64,000 bases of DNA from Medicago truncatula. Lineage: Eukaryota > Streptophyta > Magnoliopsida > Fabales > Fabaceae. Below the pieces are notes generated by a model. The model was not told the DNA's origin, made no database searches, and worked only from the letters and a program-made list of their open reading frames with translations. The first letter of the stretch is position 1. Each line of letters starts with the position of its first letter. A program made the position numbers and the translations under genes. Below, piece by piece: positions 1 through 10,600 of the stretch. Location of the stretch: contig NC_053046.1 in assembly GCF_003473485.1 (NCBI RefSeq), positions 36,665,832 to 36,729,831 of the forward strand, given 5' to 3'.

Positions 1-110
1 TGGTAAGAAGAGAAATTGAGAAGAGAGAAGAATAAATGGTGGGTCCCATACCTTTTTGTTTTCTCTTCAAAAGTGAGAAGAAAGAGGGAAGAAGACAAAA
101 ATGTCAAATA

Positions 111-430
111 CTCCTTCCGGTCTCAAATGTAGGGAAAAAAAAAAGCACACCAATTAAGAAAATGAATTGATTACATTGAAGTCATGTTAAAAAATGTACA
201 ACTTTCCAATTTTGCCCTTGTCATGTTTTAGTAATAATTAATGAAAGTGACTTCTGATAGGGTAACGTGAAACATTATAGGAGCATGCAGCTTTGAATTA
301 TGAGAATGTGATTTTTAACAAGGGTAAAATTGGAATAGTAGCATTTAATAGGTTGCTTTTACTATACTTTTTCTTACATTTGAGACCACAATTTTTTTTG
401 TTTTTCCCCTACATTTGAGACCGGAGGGAG
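111..430. mobile_element. Stowaway-like MITE, about 320 bp
   Basis: The two ends are inverted copies: CTCCTTCCGGTCTCAAATGT on the left matches the reverse complement of the right end, which finishes in GACCGGAGGGAG. A TA dinucleotide lies immediately outside each end (109-110 and 431-432). CTCC(T/C)TCCG termini with a TA duplication are typical of Stowaway (Tc1/mariner-derived) MITEs. There is no coding capacity. Confidence 0.75.
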
Positions 431-477
431 TATGCCATTGATTTTTTAATTAATCATAAATTATAATGTTGTTTTAT

Positions 478-834
478 CAAGGATATTTTTGTCTTTTTAA
501 AAATAATAGCATTTCTTTCTCTTCTATTTCTCTCTTCTTTCTCTTATACCAAACAATACATCAAATCTTCTCTATTTCTCATCTCTTTCTCTCTTCTCAA
601 ACTCTCTCTTGCTCATTTCTCTCTTTCCAACTTCTCTTCCGAACCAAACAGACCCTTAGGGTGTGTTTGGGTGTGAGAAGAAAGTGAAAAGAGAGAAATA
701 GCTGAGAGAATATGAGAAGAGAGAAATAGATGAGCAATAGAGTAGATTTGATGGGTTGTTTGGTATAAGAGAAAGAAGAGAGAAATGGAAGAGAGAGAAG
801 TGTGTTTAATTTTAAAAAGACAAAAATATCCTTG
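478..834. repeat. Fold-back (near-palindromic) repeat, about 357 bp
   Basis: The sequence CAAGGATATTTTTGTCTTTT at 478 reappears as its reverse complement at the right end, near 834. The two arms stay complementary through the pyrimidine-rich TTTCTCTCTTC stretches to a centre near 657. Each arm is about 175 bp, so single strands could form a very long imperfect hairpin. The short ORFs within it on both strands mirror each other and are not genes. Similar GAGAGAAA/TTTCTCTC blocks at 1-105 and about 1080-1255 look like relatives. Confidence 0.65.
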
Positions 835-1320
835 CATTTAAATTTGATTGATTTTTTCTTTTTGGTCAAGTTTATTTTGTCTTTAATATAATTTAGTTAT
901 TGTTTTAGTTATTAATTTACATAATTTAATTTTATTAGTATTTTAGTAAATAAATTAATTAAAACATACCACCTAATAATGGTATATACACCTTCACGTG
1001 TTAGCCTTCAATCAAAGAAATATATGCAACAACTTTGAAAAGTAGGGGGAGGATAGTTTTGGAATTAAATACGTTAAGCCACTTTCTTCGCAGAAGTGAA
1101 GAGAAATAAAAAGTAGGTGGGCCCCATGAAATATAATCTCTCTTCACTAACTCTCGGATGCTCCAAACGAGAGAAAAGCCATCTCTCTTTAGACTTTCTC
1201 TCTCGGCAATCTCTCTCTCGCGTGTCTCTTGCGTTCCAAACGCAGCGTTAGGGCACTATCCAAGAAAGAAAATGAACTTGATAAAGGGAGAAATTTTGTC
1301 CCTGATGGATCAAACTAAGT

Positions 1321-1630
1321 CAGGGGCGGAGCCACCCCCAGCTAGCCTGGGCTAGTGCCCAGGCTCGGCTCCAACTTTCTTTGTAGCAAGCCCAACCATT
1401 GCTAGAATTTTTTAGCTTTTTCTGCGGATTTTTCTGCGGATTTTTGTGTAAATTCCGCAGGAAACACATTTCCTGCAGATTTTGCCAAGGATTTAGGTTC
1501 CGCAGGAAAGATATATCCGTAGAAAATGTGAAATTATCTGCAGGAAATGTGAAATTATTCGCAGGAAGGAAGTAACATTTTGCGATAAATTTTTTGCCCA
1601 GGCTCTATAAAATTCCTGGCTCAGCCACTG
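1321..1630. mobile_element. hAT-type MITE with exact 8-bp target-site duplication
   Basis: The left end CAGGGGCGGAGCCA and the reverse complement of the right end, CAGTGGCTGAGCCA, form imperfect terminal inverted repeats. The octamer AACTAAGT flanks both sides exactly (1313-1320 and 1631-1638). CAGGGGCGG-like termini with an 8-bp duplication are characteristic of non-autonomous hAT elements. The interior has several short palindromes (for example around GCCTGGGCTAGTGCCCAGGC, 1345-1365) and repeated TCTGCGGAT/TCCGCAGGAAA motifs. No ORF of note. Confidence 0.85.
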
Positions 1631-1653
1631 AACTAAGTCCCAAGGAAGGAAAA

Positions 1654-1813
1654 ATCAAGCTAAAGACCATAATTAAGCGCTTCCTAGGAAACAATTTGTG
1701 GTGTTTTTGCTAATAATATTTTATTCTGTCGATATCAAGTTAAAGACCATAAACAAGTGCTTCGTAGGAAACAATTTGCGGTGTTTTTGCTCATAGTATT
1801 TTGTTTTGTCGAT
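1654..1813. repeat. Two-copy tandem duplication, 80-bp unit
   Basis: Two adjacent 80-bp units both start with ATCAAG(C/T)TAAAGACCATAA and both contain TAGGAAACAATTTG and GTGTTTTTGCT. They differ at about a dozen positions, so the duplication is not recent. It lies directly beside the hAT MITE. Confidence 0.7.
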
Positions 1814-1893
1814 TTTGGAAGTCAAATGAAGCAAGAAATCTTAATGACGGTTGATAAATGATAGCCAAAACACCATCACCCTAAAAAAAAGTA

Positions 1894-2038
1894 CTCCCTT
1901 CGTTTCTAAATATAAGTAAAATAATTTTTTTAGATTCATCCATTCAATGATGTATGTGGTTAATAATATGGACCACATACATCATTAAATGAATGAACGT
2001 AAAAAGTCAATTTTGCTTATATTTAAAAACCGAGGAAG
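1894..2038. mobile_element. Stowaway MITE, 145 bp
   Basis: The element starts CTCCCTTCGTTTCTAAATAT and ends with the inverted counterpart ATATTTAAAAACCGAGGAAG. TA lies on both sides (1892-1893, 2039-2040). An internal inverted pair, CAATGATGTATGTGGT / ACCACATACATCATTAA, extends the fold-back. Size, ends and TA target are those of Stowaway MITEs. Confidence 0.85.
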
Positions 2039-2549
2039 TAATTTTTACTAGGGTTTGTCTAACATGTGAATTAGTGCACATGTTAAAGTAACTAAAAGTA
2101 GCAATTTTTTTATTGAAAAACAACAATCAATTAAGAAAAAGTTATATATTTAATATAAAATAAACTAGTTCCAATAAAAGCTTACTATTTTAAATTTTTT
2201 AACATGTGCAAATTTACACATGATAGAAAAACTCTTTTTACTATATTGAAAATTAAAATTTGTATTGAAACAAAAAAAAAAAGTGAAGGAAAATAATGTA
2301 TTGGATCAAGTCTTGGTAATAAATTATTAACCCGTGGAAATGAGGTGAAATCAATGCAAAAACGGTTGAAATGTCAAGATATGTGTCATTACGACTGTAG
2401 TAAAAACCCATTAGAGCATAAATATCGGTTAGCTTTTAGAGTGTCTTTGCAAAAATTTATGACAGTCTGTCAGAATTTCACTTTGTTCAACAAGTGCCGT
2501 GGTTCTGCATTACCACCGTTCCTTTTCTACTTTTTTTTTATTTAAAAAA

Positions 2550-2731
2550 GGGGAATGCTAACTTGTAGCATTAGGGTATAAGATAAGAATCTTAAAATAG
2601 AATTAAACAATAAGTATTGTATTGAAAAGATAAATTATTAAGCTTTTACGGGTATGAATGAACAATTTTCAAGGTTAAATTTCTTTATTTAATTTCTTAT
2701 CTTGCCCTTAGGGCACAAGTTAACAAGATCC
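2550..2731. mobile_element. Mutator-type MITE with 9-bp target-site duplication
   Basis: The left end GGGGAATGCTAACTTG pairs with the inverted right end (reverse complement GGATCTTGTTAACTTGTG). The 9-mer TTTAAAAAA flanks both sides (2541-2549, 2732-2740). A 9-bp duplication and G-starting TIRs indicate a Mutator-like (MULE) non-autonomous element. Ends containing (T)GCTAAC(C/T)(G/T)G also occur at 36742-36927 (complete) and in partial copies near 9128-9166 and 10349. Confidence 0.8.
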
Positions 2732-3268
2732 TTTAAAAAATAATATAAAATTAGAATGTAATTTTAAACTATAAATTTGAGGTGTATTATGTGATTAGGT
2801 GAGACCCAAATTAGAATTTTAGACGAGTAGTATGAATATTTAGAAAATATAGTTGAGTAGTTTAAATAATTGAAAAATGTGAAATTAATAATTATATATT
2901 ATGTGGGATCAATGTGGATGGTATGAATGCGAATGCTTAGAGAGTATTACATATGCCAGTAATGTTGTCTTATGACCATAAGATATGTGGCCTTTGAAAA
3001 AACATCGGTCGTGTTTTGCATGATTTGAAGAGTTTTAGACATTGATCTACATTGAAGCCTTACCTGCAACTAAAGTTCGACCCTTAGCTTATAAATAACC
3101 CTCTCTCACATGTTAGGATACCAAAAATAAAAAGTAGAGTTAAATATATTTCTAATCCTTATAAATATATAAATTTTATGCTTTAGTGTCTCTAAAAGTT
3201 TTCTCCTACCTCTTCATAATCTTATGAGTTAGATGAGTTTAGTAACACATGTTTGCGACCTAAACAAG

Positions 3269-4188
3269 GGCTCAGGCTACGGTACATGATCTCAATAGGT
3301 CTCCTAACATAGGTGACTTGATTTTTTTTTTTTTTTTATAAAATTGATGTCAACCATTGGTGTGCTTGAAAACTTTTGAAGACCATAGTATTATCATACT
3401 CTTTAAACATTAGATTATTTTCACACTATGTTCCATCATCTTTCTCTTTCCCTCTCCATATCTCTTACTCGCCCAACAACAACAACAACGCGATGCACCG
3501 CTGCCGGAAAATCACAACAACAACGACGAATTTTGGAAATCTTAATCCAATCCATTCAACCCAAAGTTGCAGAAAACAACATTCATTAAACTCAAATTTC
3601 ATTTAATCTAATTCACCTGAAAACAAAATTGCAGAAAATATTGATTTCTCAATTATTCAATTCATTCAACCCAAAGTTCACATATTCATCACTAAACTCA
3701 GATGAAAGTGATTAAATCCGTCACCAGACCAAATGTTACACAACAAAACAATCAAAATCGGAATGGAAATTCTCACAGAACTCAGATCTAAAGAGGGATG
3801 GTGTTTAAGTTCAGATGTGAACACAAGCTGGTCAATGAAAAATTACGAATGAAAATAGAATAAAAAGAACAAAAAAAGACGTGTTGGTGTTGAAAAAAAA
3901 CAACGATTTGCTGTTGAAGATTGATGAAGGATAATTTATTGTGTTGGAGGTATAACAATCAACAGAAAGTGCAGCAACAACAATGGAGTTGCTACAGTAT
4001 ATGTCTCTCTCTTAGATCTACCAAATGAAAAAAAAAATCTAGTGTAGAGGGATTATGGTAAGATCAGCGTTCTTCGTCAATCTAACCGCAATACATGTCA
4101 TTTTTGTTACAAAAAAAATAAAATCAGTCCTTTTTAATGTCTCCTACCGTGGGAGACCTATTCAAGTCTCCTACCATAAACGGCTCCC
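3269..4188. mobile_element. Probable TIR element, about 920 bp, with 9-10 bp duplication
   Basis: CCTAAACAAG occurs just before GGCTCAGGCTACGGTA (3259-3268) and again just after ...AACGGCTCC (4188-4197), as expected of a 9-10 bp target-site duplication. The ends are degenerate inverted repeats that share TACGGTA and AATAGGTCTCC motifs. The interior holds poly-T and poly-A tracts and CAACAACAAC repeats and has no recognisable coding sequence. It is probably an old MULE derivative. Exact ends are uncertain by a base or two. Confidence 0.5.
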
Positions 4189-4558
4189 CTAAACAAGAAC
4201 ATTATGATGTTAAATAAAGTTCTTTGACGTATGCCAAAATATCTTATGAATCAACTCCTAAACCAATACAACCATGGTAAAAGAAAATGAAAGGGAAATA
4301 ACCTTCTAGAATTTCCTTTGGGGTAGGAGATAGATGTGGTAGATGGTATTATTCTTCTCCTTAAATATTTTCCCCACCATTAAATCTATCACTAGCAGTG
4401 TAACTTTTTTACCATCCATGTAAAATATCAAACTGCAAATCCAAGTTAAAATAAAACAGAGCTAAGAATTGTGTCAGAATATATATACCAAAATATCCAA
4501 CATATTAATTTCTTCTTACATATCCTTCTTCCCTTTTAGATTCTCTCTCAATACCCCC

Positions 4559-4564
4559 CGTGTG
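4559..4564 (+). promoter_or_regulatory. Candidate brassinosteroid-response element (CGTGTG) upstream of CPD
   Basis: CGTGTG lies 185-190 nt upstream of the CPD start codon. BRRE is defined as CGTG(T/C)G and is the site through which BZR1-type factors repress CPD in Arabidopsis. A six-base match is weak evidence by itself. The gene and the short distance are what make it interesting. Confidence 0.4.
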
Positions 4565-4611
4565 CTCCCTCACTTCTCCCCCTCCATTAATTCCTTTCCT
4601 CGAAACCATCA

Positions 4612-4612
<1 letters not shown>

Positions 4613-4642
<30 letters not shown>
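4613..4642 (+). repeat. (AT)n microsatellite in the CPD 5' flank
   Basis: An uninterrupted run of alternating T and A of about 30 bases lies roughly 105-135 nt upstream of the CPD start codon, probably in the 5' UTR or core promoter. It is a likely polymorphic marker. Confidence 0.85.
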
Positions 4643-4648
<6 letters not shown>

Positions 4649-4748
4649 TTTTATTATCATATTTATATATACCAACATAACATTCACATATAGTACAACA
4701 CAAGTTACTACAACTTCTCCTTCAAAAAAAAGTTACTACAACTTTCTC

Positions 4749-7580
4749 ATGGCAACTATACTCTTCTTTGTTATCATCTTCACCATCTTTTTTCTCATTC
4801 ACCGGAGTACTCACCGGCGGCGATACAAGCTCCCACCGGGGAGTCTTGGACTACCCTTTGTAGGGGAAACTATGCAACTAATATCAGCTTACAAAACCGA
4901 CAACCCAGAACCATTCATAGACCAACGAGTGAACCGGTACGGTTCAATCTTCACAACTCATGTTTTCGGCGAACCAACTGTTTTTTCAGCTGACCCGGAA
5001 ACGAACCGGTTTATTTTAATGAATGAAGGGAAACTTTTTGAATGTAGTTACCCCGGTTCAATATCGAACCTTTTGGGAAAACACTCTTTGCTTCTTATGA
5101 AAGGTTCTCTTCATAAGAGAATGCATTCGCTTACTATGAGTTTTGCTAACTCCTCAATTATTAAGGATCATCTTCTTCTTGATATTGATCGGCTTATTCG
5201 GCTTAATTTGGATTCTTGGTCCGACCGGGTTTTACTAATGGAGGAAGCCAAGAAGGTTAGCTACTTCATTCTTTTTTACCATGGTTTTTTGAAAATATTT
5301 TTTTATTATAATTTGGTGTTGTTGCATTAAAACTTACTCCCGTCACGTTTATAAGGAAATTATCATTTTTCACATTCATTAAATAGCTGATATATTTTTA
5401 TTATAATATAGTCTAAATACATAAGTGATTTAAAGAATTCAAAAAACCAAAAATTGCTTATAAATATGATCGAAGAAAATAAGTGATAAGTGATTATTTT
5501 ACAAGTGTTTATTCTATACTAGTGGTAATAAAACTTAAGTGATTATTATTTAAGTGTTTATTCTATACTAAGTGTATGCATATAGTAGTATAAAAGATTT
5601 TATAGAAAAAGTCAAAATAAATTCAAACTTCCCTAAAATAAATAATTCAAACCATTTTGAAATGAATGATACTTATTTTAATAAGTTATCCTAAAGATGT
5701 TATGAAGAGTTGTTCATGTAAATTCACTCTCATGTTAACTGAACTCATGTAAGTTATAAAATGGATATAAATTTTACCAGTGTTCATTTTTTATTTATTT
5801 AAGAAAGCTATCATTATTCTTTGAGAAATGATATTTGAATATCTATTTTATGATAATTTTTGTGACAACTTTCTCTCTCATATTCATATCATATTCTTAT
5901 TTTCTCTCTCTCTCTATTGCTTTGGTTTTGTGCCAAGACTCACATTTCTTTGTATATTTTAATTGTTTCACAAGTTGTCCTATAAAATGGTTGTTCAAAT
6001 AACACCTCTCTTATTCTTTTAATTTCTTTTTATAAATGTAGTCGTGGCATTTTATTACCATTGCAATTACTATCACATCAATCAACAATGCTTAAGTTTA
6101 ACTACAATTATTTGCAATCTCAAAGATTGCAACAACACGTGCGATTGCGACATATAAAACCTTATGGTTGGTAATAAAGACATCTCATGTTTTATTTCAT
6201 ATTTTTTTAATTGCAAAATTACAAAATCATTTTCATATTTTAATTTTTTTAGATAATTATACCTTTTTTTGTTGTCAATAGAACTCGAAATATTGTAAAG
6301 TTTATAATACTCGGACACACTACACACCAACTATTTACATTAAACTTTGTAATTTAAAATAATTTTTTTATATATTTATACACGAGAAAGAAATATTAAA
6401 AATTTGAAGAGTTTAGATTTTTTTTTATAATTTAAAGTAAAACCCTAAAATAATTTCTCTATATAGATATTTTTTCACCGGCCATTATCGTAGCATATAT
6501 AGCACAAAATTGGTGGGTGGAGGGCGCAAGAGGTGGTGGACCAATTTTCTGCACCTCACGAATTTATTTGGATTTTGTTTGTTATTTTTTTTTTATCAAA
6601 TATTCTAGTGGTTGAAGTTCACATATTTTTAAATTTGAAAAAATGGAGTGTTCGACGTTCGAACTTCAGCACTTACGTATGTTATACAATATTCCTACCA
6701 ATTGCTTTAAATTCACGACGACTAAATTTTGTTTGTTTCATTCAACTAGTTACTTATATTTTTTTTAATATACTATTCAATTAATTAAAATTTCATCTAA
6801 AACATTGTCTTTCTCTTTATCGATCAAGATCCTCTTCATTTATATAACGATTTATGAGAAAGTGAAAGAGACATTAGAGTTTAGTTTGAAAAATGATATT
6901 TAAATAACTACATTTTAACAACTTTTGAAATAATATTCTCTCTTATACAAACTCACATGTGTTTTTATTTTTTTTCTCTTTATTGTTTTTGTCCAATAAA
7001 AATAGAGAAAAAGTGGTTGTCACAAAAATTGTACAAAATTAATTGTACAAATATCATTCCTCTTAAAATTTTGCTTGTCTCACCAAATATATTGGAAAAT
7101 CTAAGTCCTACATAGATTAAAGATAAAGTTTGATGATTAGAGTTTTTAAAGATAAACTTGAGTTGAGACTACCATGGAATCCTCCATTTATTTGAGAAAT
7201 GGAAAGGATCTTGGTTCCCTCTTTAGCTAATTCTGGGCTGATTCGTACGGATCCTGTTTTAATTAAATTCTGAATTTGATTTATGAGTGTGATGGTGTAA
7301 TGAAACCGGTGTTCAATTGTGACTCAGATTCCATGCCTTAGTACAGTGTGTCTAACTCTATGCATAAATATGAGGTCCCACATTAGCTGAATTGTTTATG
7401 GCTACAAAGGATTTTTTTTTTCCCGAAGGAATGGCTACAAAGGAATATAATCATTCCCTATACAAACTGTATAAACTATAGGTCATATAGCATGCACATG
7501 TTAGATGAATTTGTGGTGTATGCAAAATGTTTTTTTTTTTACAGGTTAGATTAGATTATATACCACTCTCAAGTCAATAA

Positions 7581-7616
<36 letters not shown>

Positions 7617-10600
7617 AAAATAAAATGATATTCATTCATTCAAATTGAGAGATTACATCATTCAACACCGCTAAAAACGTAAAGGATGAATATACGAACA
7701 TACTCACAACATCCAAGTTAATAGCATATAACGACGTTATGCCTACAAAAATATATGATAAAATTAAAGTGACTGGAATATCCATGGCTTCTGAATCTGC
7801 AACGTTGACGCCCAAATCTTTGATTGAATAATCGATCTTTAATATGAATCAAATGAACACCGCAAGAAGACGAGAAATCAAACAGCGCCGCATAAAACGA
7901 CGAACAACAAACCACCACACGTAAATGATGAAATCACAAAGAAAAAATCTAGATCTATGTGAAAATCACTTATTTAGATTGAAATATAGATAACAAGATG
8001 AAGAGAGGTGATTTCAGATCAAGAATTAACCCAAAATCACCCCTCAATGGAAAATCTAGAAGAGAAAACTTAAGTCAATAATCTTCTTACTTACTCTATA
8101 TTTATGGCAATAGTAATACTGAATACATTTTTTTTTAATACGATACCAACTTATTATCCCTCTCAAAAAAAAAAAACAAAAGAAACTTATTATCCTCATC
8201 CTAAAAATGTAAAAAATTCCTTTCATGATATATTCTTATATTTATTATACTACTGCTTTATTTGTCCCCCTCACGTTCCCATATTTGAACTCACAATGGT
8301 TGTGATGATGTCGATAGAGAATTGATATTCGTACAATCATTTTTTAACAACTTTTTAAACAAGTCTCTTTTTCATACTCATATGTTTTTTTATTCTCTCA
8401 CTTTTTCTTTCTCTCTATTATTTTTGTCTAATAAGAATAGAGAAAAAGTGGTTGTCAAAAAAATTGTATAAAATTAGTTATACAAATATCACTCTTCATA
8501 TTGATATTAGAGATATTTAATTTTACCATATTGTTGCTTTTGTTTGGTTACTTGCAGATAACGTTTGAGTTGACAGTGAAGCAGCTGATGAGTTTTGATC
8601 CAGGTGAATGGACTGAGACTCTAAGGAAAGAGTACGTTCTCGTGATTGAAGGATTTTTTACCCTTCCCTTACCACTCCTCTCTAGTACCTACCGCAGAGC
8701 AATCAAGGTAACACACGTGCACTTGTTACAAAAGTTTAAGGTAGACATTTATTAAGTCCGTAAGTGTAGCTCAGTTTGTAACTATCAGAGCCATTATGTT
8801 CAATTATGTAGGCAAGAACGAAGGTAGCAGAGGCATTGACATTGATTGTGAGGCAGAGAAGAAAAGAAAGTGTAATGGGGGAGACAAAAACTGACATGCT
8901 AGGTGCATTGTTGGCATCTGGCGACCACTTTTCCAATGAACAAATAGTCGATTTCATGTTGGCATTACTCGTCGCCGGATATGAAACCACCTCTACCATA
9001 ATGACATTCGCGGTCAAGTTTCTCACCGAACATCCTCTAGCATTGGCACAACTCAAGGTAAATTTAAGAATTTAAGGATAGCATTTATAAACATCTCAAT
9101 AAATATTTATTGTTTAATTTTATTTTAAAATTTTTATCTTGTGCCTTAAGGACACAAGTTAGCATTTCTAAAAGAAATAAAGTATATTGTTGGTGCATAT
9201 TTTTTGGTCAAACTAATACATCACATTTGTTTTGTAGTATTATTTAGCTAGGGTAGTGGACCATATATAGATATAGGTCCATGCTTATAGAATTACCCCA
9301 CCACCGTGTCCATGTCCATCCCCATCGTTCATGTGGTGTGGTTTCCTTTCAAACCTCATTTTCGTTATCTGTCCCTCACCACTTCCCCCACCCTACCTAT
9401 ATTTCAGGAAGAAAGAATCTTAATAATTTAAAGTTTGGTCGGAAGATAAGTAAAACCACCTAAGAATCGAGCTCAGGTTCACTTTTTGTGTAACCCTCTG
9501 ATTCTCATAAAAAAGGATTCATTAACCACTTAAGACCAATTACTTAGTTCATTATTCTTTTTTCACGCCTATCATGACAAAAATAAAATTTAGTTCAGTC
9601 GATAAAGATTTGACTCACACTTCTCAAGACATGGGTCCCACTAAAATTTACTTGAGATAAATAAAACACATACTGTATGTATTTTTGTCAGTGCTATCTA
9701 ATCTTTTTTTTTTTTTTTTTCTTCTTATTAAAACTCAGTATTCAATCTAAGGATTGATTGAAAATTCATTAGACCTTATCCACCAAACAATTGCAAAACT
9801 TCAATTAAAGGATGGACAATGCTCTCTATGTGCTATCTAATATCTTTGAAGTTTTGATCTTACTATAAACATGCACAACTGACATAATTTTTTATTCTAT
9901 CAAAAGGAAATAGGATGAACTATCCATAAAAAAAATTATATTGGAAATATAAGATAAAACACTTGCTCATAAACTACTGATAAATACATAATTTTCTATG
10001 AAAAAGTTAATTCTTTTCATTTTTTAAAGTTTAAACAATGCTAAAGGAACTTGTTTACATTTTTCTTTATAAAAATTAGACACATGTTTATTTTTGACCG
10101 TGAGAGTGAGACATGGTGAAAGACAAAAGGGGAAAGAGATTTGATGGCTTGTTTTGTTGGTTTGTGCGTGTTTAATAGGTACTTAAACAGTTTTGAATCG
10201 GTAATATTGAAACTTGGAGTTAAAGGCTGTCCCCTAAAACTTTACAGTGCAGTGAATACAGTTGAAAATTTGAAACTCATGCGTTGGCTTGGACAGAGCA
10301 ACCATCAAAGAGGACTATGTGGGTAGGTGTCAGTTTGGGGATAAATAAAGGGTCATACTAACCGGTGTCTCAGGACATCGGTGAAGGAAGCCAACAAAAA
10401 AGGTTTTAAATTGAAAATGATACTTTTTTGATTCTTGAAGAATTGATTACACAATTTGCAATGCAATAGCTCGTATATTTGCTTCCTTAACCATTAAGTG
10501 GCCAAAGTAAAGAGTCACTCTAGAAAGTCAAATTTGTGGACCGGCTTGAACCGCATGTTTGGTAACTTTGGTGTCAGTAATTAAAAACTCAGAAAAGTTA

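Noticed and set aside
4560..4748. N-terminal extension of CPD
   Set aside because: The frame is open only through non-ATG codons and the AT microsatellite. The family start matches the ATG at 4749.
7718..7918. 66-aa ORF on the minus strand
   Set aside because: It lies inside the retroposed insert in CPD intron 1, with no family resemblance and no support as a gene.
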